Assembly (NCBI GenBank): GCA_029582165.1
Contig: CM055877.1
Location: 36,724,749-36,788,748 of the forward strand
Reading direction: 5' to 3'
Origin: Portulaca oleracea
Lineage: Eukaryota > Streptophyta > Magnoliopsida > Caryophyllales > Portulacaceae
Length of the DNA: 64,000 nucleotides
Shown here piece after piece: positions 31,557 through 43,164 of this stretch; within the stretch, counting starts at the first letter, position 1; every line of letters starts with the position of its first letter. Below the pieces are notes generated by a model. The model saw only the letters and a program-made list of their open reading frames with translations, had not been told where the DNA came from and did not search any database. The position numbers were made by a program, and so were the translations under genes.

Positions 31557-33017
31557 ATGGCCGGAACTAGTAAAACACCACAGGAAGTCTTAGAACAAAC
31601 CCTGAAAGAAAAGGAAGAAGTAGAATAGAAAATGAAATTTTTGAGTGAGCAGTTGAATTACTATATGAGATTGCATAGGCATCAGTTGAATAAGGAGACT
31701 GATGATGAGATGGAGGAAGGATAAGGTGAGAATCCTTTCAGTAGGACAGAGAGAGGAGGCCGAGGTCCTAGACCTACACCTAGGAGAAGGAGAAGGATAA
31801 TAAGATCACCTAGAGTCAGTGAGCTTGAGGAAAACAGTGAGAGTGAAAGAGAAGTAAGGAGAGAAGATAGGAGGGTTGAGAAACTTGATTTCAATATTGA
31901 TATACCTGAGTATGCAGGAGAACTAGACCTTGATGTTTTCCTAGATTGGTTACAGACAGTAGGAAGAGTCTTTGATTTGAAGGAGGTCTCAGAAGAAAAC
32001 AAAGTGAAGTTAGTAGCCTTAAAGTTAAAAAAATATGCTTCTACTTGGTGGACTAATCTGCAGAGAAGGAGAATGGAGATTGGAGAAGCTAGAGTGAGTA
32101 CTTGGCTTGAGATGAGGCAGAAGTTGAAGGAGAAGTTCCTTCCAGATAACTACATGAAGGAGAACTACAACAAGTTGCAGCATTTTGTGCAGGGGAACAA
32201 GTCAGTAAAAGAGTACATAAAGGAGTTTGAGCACTTGCTTTGGAAGTGTAATATGCAAGAGAATGAAGTGCAGACCTATATCAGGTACCTTGCAAGCTTG
32301 AATGAAGGCATCAAAAACATTGTAGAGCTGCAGGTCTATGATTCCCTTGATGAGCTAAGTTCCCTGGCTCACAAAGTGGAACAACAGAAGAAGTCTAGAG
32401 CAAAGGACTACAGCAGCGGCAGATATCCAGCAAAACCTTATGCACCATCCAAGCCAAACCCTTACAAACCTTATAATACCCCACAAAAGACCTATCCACC
32501 CCCACTTCCACCTCAAATCAGAAATCCAGCTCCAAGACCCCCACAAAATCAGCCATAAAATCCCCCACAAAGAACCTCAGCCCCTATCAGCAGGCCTTAT
32601 ATAGAAAGAAGGTGTTTCAGGTGTCAAGGACTAGGGCACATTGACTCAGAATGTCTAAACAAGAGAATGGTTACTCTTGCTGAGTACCAAGCAACTTTGT
32701 TTATTGATCCTGAAAATGTGCAGGGAGAAGAACAGGAGTATGAAGAGCCTGACCATGACCCTATCTATGATGATGAGGTTATAGAAGAAGGTCCAGATGA
32801 GGGAGAAATGCTTGTGATCAGAAGAGTCTTAAGCAGCTCAGCAGTAGAGGAAGCAGAAGAGCAGAGGGAGAATATCTTTCATACAAGATGCACTATTGGA
32901 GGGAAGGTTTGCTCAGTGATAGTAGACAGTGGGAGTTGTACCAATGCAGCTTCTAGCACCATGGTGAAGAAGTTAAGCTTGGCCACCAAGCCCCACCCAG
33001 CTCCATATACCATCTAG
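31557..33017 (+). pseudogene. gag: E gag and protease, in-frame stops
   Basis: One frame from ATG 31557. A short N-terminal helix and an Arg/Glu-rich linker lead to the Gag domain (about 31890-32390: FLDWLQTVGRVFDL, KLVALKLKKYASTWW, LKEKFLPDNYM, GNKSVKEYIKEFEHL). A Pro/Tyr-rich linker follows, then the knuckle CFRCQGLGHIDSEC (CX2CX4HX4C, 32613-32654), and the protease with DSG at 32925-32933. Stops: TAG 31626, TAA about 31722, TAA 32556, TAG 33015. Apart from these the frame stays open, so the copy decayed by point mutation rather than large loss. Confidence 0.9.
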
Positions 33018-36000
33018 TGGCTCAGTTCAGGCAAAGGTATCAAAGTTTCTGCTAGATGCCTTGTTGCTTTTTCAATTGGTCAATCATACAAAGATGAGGT
33101 CTGGTGTGATGTCTTACCTATGGATGCATGTCATTTGCTTTTGGGTCGACCTTGGTTGTATGATAGATCAGTGAACCACTGTGGAAGAGCTAATACCTAT
33201 ACCCTGACCCTAAACCACAGAAAGATTGTCCTAACCCCCATGAAACCCTCACAGTTAACCAAAAAAGCCAAAACCTTATGTCTTGAACCTAGTCTTGATG
33301 TGTTGCTTCTATCTCATCATCATGAGTTTAGCACACAGAAGGGCTTGATCCTTTTAGACCTTGAAGAACCCTCAGCACCACAAAATGACCACCCTTTATT
33401 CCTACCTTTACTTCAGCAGTTTCAGCATGTATTTCCTGATAAAATGCCACCTGGTTTGCCACCTAAAAGGGATATCCAACACAAAATTGATTTAGTGTCT
33501 GGATCAGTGTTACCTAATAAGCCAACTTATAGGATGACACCAGCAGATACCAATGAGATACAGAGGCAGGTGGATGAGTTATTGGAGAAGGGAATGATTA
33601 GGGAGAGTTTAAGTCCATGTGCAGTCCCAGCCTTGTTAGTGCCTAAGAAAGATGGAAGCCAAAGAATGTGTATTGATTGTAGAGCTATTAACAAGATCAC
33701 AATCAAGTATAGGTACCCTATACCTAGACTTGAAGACATGTTGGATGAGTTACATGGGTCAGCAGTCTTTTCTAAGATTGATTTGAGGAGTGGATACTAC
33801 CAGATAAGGATCTATGAGGGAGATGAGTGGAAGACAGCATTTAAGACCAAGGGAGGGTTGTTTGAATGGTTGGTCATGCCTTTTGGTCTGACTAATTCCC
33901 CATCTACATTCATGAGACTCATGAATCAGATCCTTAAGCCACTCAGAGGCAAGAGTGTTGTGGTATACTTTGATGATATTCTTGTCTATAGCAGGTCTGA
34001 GCAAGAACATGTCAAGCATTTGCAGGAGGTTTTAACCATTTTAAGCAGGGAGGAGTTATTTGGGAATCTCAAGAAGTGTCACTTCTTTACATTCCAAGTG
34101 AACTTCTTGGGGTACATTGTTACAGCAGCAGGTATTCAGGTTGATAATGAGAAGATTCATAATCGTGGAGTGGCTCGCCCACTTCTATTCATCAAGTCAG
34201 GAGCTTCCATGGCCTAGCTTCATTTTACAGGAGATTTGTCAAGAATTTCAGCACCATCCTAGCACCAATGACTGAAGTGGTGAAAGGAAAGTCCTTTATT
34301 TGGACAGCAGCAGCCCAGAAAGCCTTTGAAGAAGTTAAAGAAAGGCTCACTTCAGCACCAGTCCTAGCACTACCCAACTTCCGAAAAATTTTTGAAGTAG
34401 AATGTGATGCTTCAGGAGTTGGCATAGGAGCAGTATTGACCCAGGAGGGCAAACCAGTTGCCTACTTCAGTGAAAAGTTAAATGATTCCAAAAAGAAATA
34501 CATGACCTATGATAAAGAATTCTATGCCATCATCAGAGCTCTTCAGCACTGGAGGCACTACCTTATTGGAGCAGAGTTCATACTTCACAGTGATCATGAG
34601 GCCTTGAAGTTTATTCAAGGGCAGCACAAGCTCAACACCAGGAATGCTGCTTGGGTCGAGTATATGCAGCAGTTTCACTTCATGATCCACCACAAATCAG
34701 GAGTGCTAAACAAAGGAGCAGATGTATTGAGTAGAAGGTACATGTTGCTTCATATGCTTGATTCTAGAATTATTGGTTTTGAGCATTTGAAAGCTTTGTA
34801 TCAGGAGGATGGAGATTTTAAGCAGGTGTACCAGAAGTGTCAGTAGCAATCCCAGGGTCTGTACCACATAGACTAGGGATATTTGTTCAAAGGAAGCAGG
34901 TTGTGTGTCCCTAAGAGCAGTTTCAGAGAACTGTTGATCACAGAAGTCCATGGAGGAAGCTTAGCAGGAAATTTTGGAGTTGAGAAGACATTGTTGATGT
35001 TGAGAGAGCATTACAGTTGGCCAAAGATGAGGAAAGATGTGGAGCATCTATTGAAGAGGTGCAATATCTGTCAGTTAGCAAAGTCCCACAGCCTACCCCA
35101 AGGCTTATACACACCATTGCCAGTTCCCAGCAGCCCTTGGGAAGATGTAAGCCTTGATTTCATTGTAGGTTTGCCAAGAACTCAGAGAGGGAAGGATTCA
35201 ATCATGGTGGTGGTTGATAGATTCGCAAAGATGGCGCATTTCATACCCTGCCACACCACCTTTGATGCCACTAAAGTTGCTGAATTATTCTTCCAAGAAA
35301 TTGTTAGATTGGATAGAGTGCCAAGAACAATGGTATCTGACAAGGATACCAAGTTTTTGAGCCATTTTTGGGTCACTTTATGGAAGAAACTGGGCACCCA
35401 GCTCAAGTACAGCACCATTTGCCACCCACAAACTGATGGCCAGACAGAGGTTACTAATAGAACACTTGGAGTCCTATTGAGAGCACTGATCCACCAAAAT
35501 AAAGTAGGATGGGATACTCTATTGCCCCATGCTGAGTTTGCTTACAACAAAGCACCATCCAAAGCCACAGGCTACTCTCCATTCCAAGTAGTCTATGATA
35601 AAAATCCAATTTCCCCTTTGGATTTAGTTCCACTAACTACTTCTGTCAAATTTAGTTTTCAAGCAGGTAAAAGAGCAGATCAAATCAAGGAGCTTCATCA
35701 GCAAGTGAAGGAGAGAATTGCCAAATATCGAATGTGTGTCTACTTCAGCAAACAAGCACAGGAAGAAGGTGACCTTCCAGCCAGGAGACTTAGTTTGGAT
35801 CCACCTCAGGAAGGGCAGGTTCCCCAGCAAAAGAAAAGGCAAGTTGTTGCCAAGAGCACATGACCCCTTTGAAGTGCTTGAAAGAATTGGAGATAATGCC
35901 TACAGACTGGATCTATCTGAAGAGTATGGAGGCTCAGCAACATTCACTGTAGTAGATCTTCGACCATACTATCCAGCAGATGAAGACCTTCCAAGTTTGA

Positions 36001-36302
36001 GGACAAACTTTCCTCAACCGGGGGAGGATGATGGAGAACAATTAGCAGCAGCAGCTTCATCAACAAAGGAGGCTTCCGAGGGATCTTCACCAGTAATTAC
36101 AGCAACAGCAGCACAAGGAGGAGGAGCACTTGCTGTCTCACACAACTCAGCAGCTAGGACAACCTATCCAGCAGAAACAGCAGGCTTTCAAAGCCCAGCA
36201 CATAGAGCAAGCCACTCAGCAGACTTCTCAGCAGTCCAAAGTTCCAGCAAGACGTTCTTAGCATCACCAGCAGCTACCACACCACAAATAGCATCCATCT
36301 AG
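33018..36302 (+). pseudogene. pol: E pol: protease end, RT, RNase H, integrase; terminates inside the 3' LTR
   Basis: The frame of gag continues through [10 protein letters not shown] (end of protease) to RT (33480-34150: [41 protein letters not shown] with YFDD at 33966-33977). A frameshift near 34150 moves it to another frame for RNase H (34390-34740: [45 protein letters not shown]). TAG 34844 and a further stop precede integrase (34910-35720: H/H and CNIC zinc part, LDFIVGLP, MVSDKDTKFLSHFW, QTDGQTEVTNRTL). A second shift near 35720 leads to GDLVWIHLRKGRFPSKRKGKL and DLRPYYPADEDLPSLRTNF. The last about 90 codons lie in the 3' LTR. No chromodomain motif seen. Confidence 0.9.
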
Positions 36303-37382
36303 GCTTGTTACACCATTGTAAAACAAGCCATGGCATTCACAGCCACCCAGCCCATCAGCATTGGTCATTCAGACCAACTCCAGTTCCCAGCAGCAACAGT
36401 CCAAGCAACTGACTTTCTCAATGTTGTATCTCTTGATTGAGGAAGTTTCAGCCAATGTTTCCTAGGAGTTTTTTGTTCCTTGCCATGTCCTTTTCAAGTC
36501 CAAGCCAAATTCCAGCATGATCAAGCATGGCACGAGTAAGATTCAGAAGACAAAACAACCAATCCAAACAGGGTTGTTTTATCAGTTTTTCCAGAACCCC
36601 AGTTCTAGGGCTATGTGTTTTGTTTTCTGTTCACAGGGGTTATTTTCGTCTTTCCAGCATTACTTTAACCTGTTGAGATTATTTCCAGGTTAGTGTTGGC
36701 GTTAGAATTACCTCATTAAGTTTAGTTTTTACCCCTTAAAAGAGGAAAGCCTCTCATTTGTCCATTTTGCCAGCCTTTGGGCATTTGGTCCAATCAGAGC
36801 TTAACTCAGTAATTTCCTTTTATTTTCTTATATTTTGTACTAGAGATCATTAGGCTGTAATCATATGTATTAGTATCAGGCTTTGTAGCTTAGGATAGTC
36901 CAGGGAGATTAGACAGAATGCTTATGTTTAAGCAACTGCTAATCAAACTGATTAGCTTTCTTTATATTCTGAAGTTTTCTATCAAAGAAAGGCATCTTAG
37001 TGTTCATTCAATACTATTCTCGAGTGTCTTAGTACCTATGAAAGTTTGTGAGTGTCCTATAACTCTCAATCTTGGTTCAATCAGTTCATGTCACTGGAAA
37101 TTGGCAAATCCAGCAAGTGTAAACTGAGCTTGATCATCCATGCTTTGGTGTATCTGTAGAGGCATGTATGTGAGAGTCCCTTGCCCTTGATTGCAGTTGC
37201 GGTGTATCTGTATCAACTGTAAGCGAGCCTATCCATTTTATTCTGTTATTGGGTTGTCTTCTATTCCAGCTTGCTGCTTTCTATTAGTTGTTGTAAGTAT
37301 AAGCATCCAGCTGTGTGTGTATGTGTGATTGTATGATGTGTTCTAGCTCAACACTCTGATCTTAGTGAGTTAGCATACATCA
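36029..37382 (+). repeat. E 3' LTR
   Basis: 1354 bp; preceded by the purine tract GGGGGAGGA (36020-36028). Its first 270 bp are coding in the pol frame. Confidence 0.9.
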
Positions 37383-37387
37383 GCCTG

Positions 37388-38042
37388 GGCCAAGCAAAAA
37401 TGCCGAAGCACTCAAGAGACCGCACCTGTGGTCTATCTAGACCGCACCTACGGTCATGCTACGCTGATTGTCCCAAGTTTTGCTCCCGAGAGACACCGCA
37501 CCTACGGTCTCCACCGTCGCACCTACGGTCCCAGGATGACAATTTTTCCTAGTTTGGTCCCGAAGGAGACCACAACTACGGTCCATCATACCGTACCTAC
37601 GGTCTATCGAAGAGCTGCGATTTTGTCGGCCTTTTAATTCTATTCTCCCTCATTTTTCTTCATTTCTTTTTCTTCCCACACTCTCAAACGACACTCTTTC
37701 TCTCTCTAAACCCTAATACTCAAGCCCTAAACCTCTCAATCCTTCAAAAATCTTCCTTCTATACTCTCCTAAATTGCGATTTCTTGTCCAAATTGCGACA
37801 CTCTCACTCATTACTCATCCATTTGAAGCTTTTTAAGAGAAATTTATGGGCGAAATTCTTCCTTGGGGTTTGAAATTGGCAAAGCAACACACCTACATTC
37901 TTCATTCAGATATTTCTTGCATCTTGGTGTGTCAATTTCGTTACTTGCTGATTTTGGGTGTTGTTTGTGAGTGTCCTTGTTTGAGACTTAGGGTTCGTGC
38001 GAGTCTAGTGTTGCCATTACTCCCCATTCTCTATTGGCTCTC
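37388..38042 (+). other. A region before the ORF-1-like gene: palindrome array and leader-like sequence
   Basis: Palindromes related to those in the LTR (GACCGCACCTACGGTC type) at about 37410-37612. A CT-rich, AAACCCTAA-containing stretch (37625-37830), which looks like a plant transcript leader, runs to the ATG at 38043. No TATA box found. Confidence 0.55.
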
Positions 38043-39412
38043 ATGGGTCGATCTAAGCGAGCCCGAACCGAGGAAGAGCCGACCTCTCCACCACCCGAGT
38101 GATCCGAACCCGATAAAAATCACTACAGGGCACAACCCGCTTTTCTCATTCAATGTGACCCAAAGGTGAAGGTCACTTTTAGTGACAAGATGCACAAACA
38201 AAGGTTCATGAGGTTTAAGCAACGAAGATTTGTGCTCCCGATGGCTATGATGAGGAAACGACAAAAAACATCTATTGCAAGCCAACCATGGATTACTTTA
38301 TCAAGATTCTGGGTTGGGAGGTTTTTGTCACCATTAGTGACCCGATCATTGACCAAGCAGTGCTTGAATTTCTGACTTCATTGGTGGTGAAGGAGGATGG
38401 AACATCCAATACGACTTTTACTTATCGGATGGCCAAGCAAGAGAAGACATATTCAGTTCAGGATCTTTGCAACGCTTTGGGTCTTCCTTTGGATAGGTTG
38501 TACTACGGAAACTTTGTAAACTTCGATGAGCAAGAAGCAATGAAGGCTCTCACCTGTTGGCGGCGACGGTACCCCAAATCTTGGAATCATCAATCAAAGG
38601 TTCATTGCCCGAGTAATTCTAAGGCTCGGGACTTTTGCAACCTAAGTGTTCGACTTCTCCAGCGGATCATTTCAAGTTTCGTCTTTGGCCAAGACACTGG
38701 ACGTTCAAAAATCTGTAAAGACGATCTCTTCATCATTTTCAATGCCATCAACGGTCTTTGTGTCAACACTGGCTCCTGCATTCTCCATTGCCTTCGGGAA
38801 ATTTTCCTTGAAGTTCGTAACATGACCATTGGCATGGGGCACATAATCTGTCATTTTCTCATGAAGCATGGTTTCAAGTCTTACCTTGCCAAATGGACTC
38901 CAAGGTACTTTCTCGATCCTATTGATAGTGTTCGATTGCGAAAGATGGAGTTCTTGCAGAAGCATAAGACGCAAACATTCTATCGCCACGGGTATGACCC
39001 CCACAGTGTCGCGGTTACCTTAATTCATGATCATGCTGAACAACGGATGGATGTCACCAATCGGCGCAACTGGTCGTGTGGACAAAAGCATGGAGGCCGT
39101 CCTGTGGTGGGTGGTCCTTATGAATCCGATAAGGAAAGTGAAGAAGAATCCGTAGATGAAGAAGAAGAGGAGCAAGAACAAGGAGAGGGTACAAGTGTAA
39201 GTCAAGCCGGAAGTGCCTCACTAGAGCATATTAGTGCTCAACTCGAGGAATTACATGCCGAGTTCCAAGAGCAGCGAGCGTTAATTCAAAATAAATAAAG
39301 TTTGCTTGGGAGTTTGCAAGAGCTTTTACATGCGCAACAAAAGATCCTTGATGGCATTCAATCGCAACTCCAGCACCAACTTCATCCTCCTCCGGAAGGT
39401 TCCGAAAACTGA
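38043..39412 (+). pseudogene. ATHILA ORF-1-like gene in the env position of element A
   Basis: Third gene of Athila elements, of unknown function (ATHILA ORF-1 family). The likely start is ATG 38043 (MGRSKRARTEEEP). An in-frame TGA lies at 38100-38102 and a one-base shift near 38240. From 38288 the frame is open for 336 codons. The core includes a TFTYRMAKQEKTYSVQDLC block and a DALGLP-like NALGLPLDRLYYG motif, both usual for this family, and a long helical middle (about 38690-38990). The C-terminus is Glu-rich, then a coiled coil (LEHISAQLEELHAEFQEQ) that continues past TAA 39296 in the same frame to TGA 39410. No signal peptide or membrane segment is seen, so an envelope role is not supported by this copy. 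Confidence 0.8.
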
Positions 39413-40150
39413 ATTATTTGTAAGCATCCCCGCCCCTATTTGATCTCTTTCATTATCTTTACATGCTTTCTTGCATGTAATATAAGTGTGGGGGTGTTTT
39501 GTCGGGGATTTGGTGGGGAAGCACAATTTTGTGGGTTTTGGCATATGCTTTTGGCTTGTATGAATGTTAGCTCCAAGGAAGTTTGGTTCGTCTTTTTGTC
39601 AAGTTATCCTTTACTTTTGGGTTTGTTGGGTTGAGTTTGTTAAGGTTTACATTTCATGTGTTTGAATGTAGAAGCGGATTTTGGCATGTATTTCACCGTT
39701 ATTTCCCGCCTCAAAGAGTGAGATTCGGGGATAAGGTATATCATTGGCAATGTATATATTGTTCATAGCTTTTCTTTTCAACTCTTTAGTGTCTAGTTCG
39801 TTGTTTTTCCTTTTGTTTTTCAAATCTCGCTTGCGACTTTGTCAAAATTTAAGTCGTCTCTTCACCTTAATATTATGTTTCTTTTGGTTGACAACTTTGG
39901 ATCGTGGCTTGTGCATTCAATTTAGAAGAGCTTGAGGTAATATCTTTCTACCCTTCTCTTTACTTGATGAATATTATGATCCATCGCATGCTTGATCTTT
40001 CTTTTTGGTGGTGCACCCCTAAGTATGAATGTGTTGGGTATATCTTGCTGTTGGAGCCATGTGGGCTCGGGTCGCCACCATTTGTTTGCTACTTGTTTTG
40101 TAAATATGTGTTTTTATCTAGCTTTTCTACCCGTTTTCTGTGACACCTTC

Positions 40151-40192
40151 TCACAATGAGGACATTGTGAAGCTTTAAGTGTGGGGGGGGGT
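40151..40192 (+). other. Hairpin followed by G-run in A
   Basis: TCACAATG-AGGA-CATTGTGA, 8-bp perfect stem, then TAAGTGTGGGGGGGGG. Same site as 23441-23484 in B. Confidence 0.7.
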
Positions 40193-40654
40193 GACATTTC
40201 ATGCTCAAGGGTAGACAACCTAGATCTTTTATTTTGTTTTTCTTAGTTTTTGCCTAAAATTTGAAAATTTTTGTGTGAAAAAGGAGAAAAAAGGGAGTGA
40301 AAAACCTTAAAGTTTTTAGTTTTCGTTTTTGTTTTTGTTTTGCTTTGTTTCTTGGATTTTGTTGTCAAAGTTGGGAAGTCGTTCTTAATCTTATTTAAAA
40401 GAAACCGGTCTGAGCATTTTTCGACCCTATCTTGGGTGATTGTCATGACTCACCTATTTTAGATTCCCTTCATTGAGTGTCTAGCGAGATTCTCGATTAT
40501 TTTCACGTTCTGGTTGAAACTGGGAGATTCTAGGGATTCTTATCTGAGCTTGTTTTCTACAAAGTAAGAAAAGAAAAAAAAAACAGAGAGAGAGAAAAGC
40601 AAAAGCAAAAGCAAAAGAAAAAGAAAACAAAGTCAAATAATTGAATTAAGTGGA

Positions 40655-40742
40655 GCGTGTAGGTTAAACGACATTAACCACCATACAGTTAGTCAACCTA
40701 CACGGGACCACTATCAGTGGTACGGCGCTGATACCCCTTAAA
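40655..40742 (+). other. Predicted structured RNA block in A 3' region
   Basis: A 10-bp stem, CGTGTAGGTT pairing with AACCTACACG, encloses about 32 bases. It is followed at once by a hairpin CCACT-ATC-AGTGG. Homologous blocks are at about 23945-24040 (B) and, reversed, 43450-43545 (H), with the second hairpin or its equivalent retained less perfectly. Confidence 0.5.
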
Positions 40743-41461
40743 CCTCCTCCTATATCACTTTGCAACGGAGAGGTGAACGGAAAAGACTGTGTTGGGAGGG
40801 TAAACCCCATTTTGGGCCGTTCCAATTCCCGAAAATAAGGCTAACACCGACCATAAAAGAAAAAAAAAAGGAAAAAGCAATTTTGTTGGCAATGCCAACA
40901 CTAAAAGAAAGGAACTTAAAGTGTTTTTAAAGTGTGGGGCCTTTCCTTGCATCACCTGCGGCCTCACCAAGCCAAGGGCGACCAAATGCGAGGGAGGGAA
41001 ACTCTTTGTTGTTTTTGTTCGTTTTTTAGCTCGGGTGTGAGTCTTTGGAGTCAACCGGAATCAGTTAGAACCCACTAGCATTTACACACATGGGGTTTTG
41101 CTTGGAATGAGGTGTAGGGGATCGAAAACTTTTAAGATTGACAATCGTCTGGATTAGGTTTTTGAGAGATGCTCATAACGGTTCCTTTTAGAGGATTAAT
41201 ATCGTTTTCCTAACTGAGATTGCTTGATTCCTTGAAGCGAAGTTGTGTTCCTTTTCTTTTTCGTTCTTTGGTTTTGTTTTTCACTTTCCCTCTCTCTTTT
41301 TTCTTTGGCTTTTGTGGGTACTAGCCGCTACAAACCCTCACAAGTCCATCTCGTCCACCCGGGCTGCCGGGGGGTTCAAAGCGCTTGGTGCATATGCTAA
41401 ATGCACTCGTTTCTCTCCCACGACAGAGGAGTTTGTGTTAGTTTAGGTAGTTTTTGTTTTG

Positions 41462-41499
41462 TTTTGCTCGGGACGAGCAAAAGGTTAAGTGTGGGGGGG
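41462..41499 (+). promoter_or_regulatory. PPT-proximal hairpin and polypurine tract of A
   Basis: Arms TTTTGCTCG (41462-41470) and CGAGCAAAA (41474-41482), then GGTTAAGTGTGGGGGGG up to the LTR. Confidence 0.8.
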
Positions 41500-43159
41500 C
41501 GTTTAGACTCAATTTTGTGTCTAAATGTTGCCTTAATTCTTAGGCTTTTGACTCGTTTGATGCTTAATTTCATGTCTTTTACTACGTTTTTGGTTATTTT
41601 TTAGGTATTCGTGTTTTTACTTAAAACTTAGCAAAAAGAGTCTATTTTGTATCAATTTTGGGAATCCCGAGATTCCCCGGGCTAAAGCCGAGTCAAAGGC
41701 GAAGAAGGAAGCAAGGCGGGACGTCTCGAGCATCGCAAAGATAGAGTTTTGCTGAGGTAACACCCGCTACGTTCAGGGTAGCGGGCAGTACCCATCTCAT
41801 TTTCTCGCCATCGCACGCACCAAAATCGTAGCCCCCGCCACCCTTGGCTTAGCGGGCGCTACGCCCGACATGCTAGCCAACCCAAGAAGGACCGTACCTA
41901 CAGTCCTGGAGACGGCACCTACGGTGGTTGTCACGCCTGTGCAGGAAGCTAAGTCCCCTAAAGACACCGTACCTACGGTCAGTAGAGACTGCGCCTATGG
42001 TCGTGCGGAGAAGAGAAGAATCCCCATGCTCTTTCGCATGGTCGTACCTACGGTCCTGGGTACCATACCTACAGTCTCCTGCGGATTATGCCGATTCTGT
42101 TATTTGAAATGCTGCTTTTTGTTTAACTTCTTTTGCTTGTATAAATACTCCCCTTGACGATTAGCTGAGGGGAGGCAATTATCTTAGAATTATCCAGCAT
42201 TATAGCTATCAATTAGAGTCAGATTAGAGAGATTTCGTTATTGTTTAGTTGGTGATTAGTGTTGGTTTATTGTAAATTGTACTAGATTCCATTGAAGTTC
42301 TATTGAAGTTCTGAAGATTATTCTCTATTTTGGAGCTTGGATTCTTATCTACTCTTGATCATCCTTCCATTATCATCATCTAATGAGCATTTCTTAATCC
42401 CTATTCTCTTTACTTATTATCACTTTAATCTCTGTTTTTGTTATTGAATTGTTTTGTGTTCATTGTTCTTAGAATATTGTTCTTAATTTCTAGCTTGTTT
42501 GTTTAGATCATGAATGTTGGAGTTGTTTATGTTGTTAGAATGATAATTGAGATGATTAGAGGCTAGAACCCTTTCGGTTAGGGAGAAATTAAGGATGTGA
42601 GTGGTTAATTTGGCTTGGGTTAGCAATTCTTGGAGGTAATTTGTAGTGGAGTCAATTTCCCATTCCTATTCTTCCCTCAAGTGGGATGTATTTGGGAACG
42701 AAAGTTCTTGAATATATCCAACACCTGCGTTGGAAGATAAGAAATGGGATAATTAATGCTCATCCACGAAAGTGGAAGGAGGTTAACTAGAGAGTCTCGT
42801 ACTTTTAACCCTCCGGGTCAGTGGTGGGCTTTGAGGAAGTTAATCCGAATTATCCTTGAAAAAGGAAATCCGGTGGGTTTATTCTAACAGGATTGTCACT
42901 TGATTCTTCTACTTTGTTGCTTCTTAGCTGCAAAACCCTCGTTCTTATTGCCATCTACATTCTGAAATCTCCCGACACCCATTTTTCCATATCGACCGGA
43001 CATAGTTGTGTTTGTGTGTTGTTTCTGCTGTTCATCATCTTAAAAACCCTCTAATTATCTTGTGATCTTGAACCTCACCTAGAGTTAAGTCGCCGTAGCC
43101 AAGGCCCCTAGCTCCTCGAGAAGAACGATATAAAACCGGGGTACAAAAACCACGTTACA
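41500..43159 (+). repeat. A 3' LTR
   Basis: 1660 bp, close copy of 13492-15135. The first base pair is CG instead of TG, a point change at the terminal dinucleotide. Palindrome array about 41757-42080; TATAAATA at 42140-42147; ends ..GTTACA before the ACTCA duplication. Confidence 0.92.
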
Positions 43160-43164
43160 ACTCA

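Larger units (their letters stand above)
30135..37382 (+). mobile_element. E: chromovirus-type Ty3/gypsy element inserted in A
   Basis: 7248 bp. LTRs 30135-31500 and 36029-37382 (TGATGG...CATCA), initiator tRNA-Met primer site, gag with zinc knuckle, protease, RT, RNase H, integrase in one polyprotein order. Flanks GCTTG (30130-30134) and GCCTG (37383-37387) are a target-site duplication with one transition. No chromodomain seen, and the pol frame runs into the 3' LTR; both fit the CRM-like branch of chromoviruses, though the clade call is tentative. Confidence 0.88.
39413..41461 (+). other. A 3' non-coding region
   Basis: No gene recognised. Contains a G-run TAAGTGTGGGGGTG (about 39483), the hairpin plus G-run at 40151-40192, AG-rich low-complexity DNA (40560-40640), a structured block at 40655-40740 and the conserved CCCGGGCTGCC block at 41324-41406. 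Confidence 0.7.
13492..43159 (+). mobile_element. A: full-length Athila-lineage Ty3/gypsy element, carrying B and E
   Basis: LTRs at 13492-15135 and 41500-43159; target-site duplication ACTCA (13487-13491, 43160-43164). The flanks join to the uninterrupted sequence of H, as shown by the homologous stretch inside A itself near 41030-41060. Without B and E it is about 13.3 kb. Order: LTR, tRNA-Asp primer site, gag, protease, RT, RNase H, integrase, ATHILA ORF-1-like gene, long 3' region, polypurine tract, LTR. All genes are damaged, so it is no longer autonomous. Confidence 0.93.

Noticed and set aside
37428..37637. Short open frame with repeated RTYG
   Set aside because: Translation of the ACCGCACCTACGGT palindromes; not a gene.
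38043..39412. Envelope protein call for the third gene of A
   Set aside because: No signal peptide, cleavage site or membrane segment; it fits the ATHILA ORF-1 family instead.
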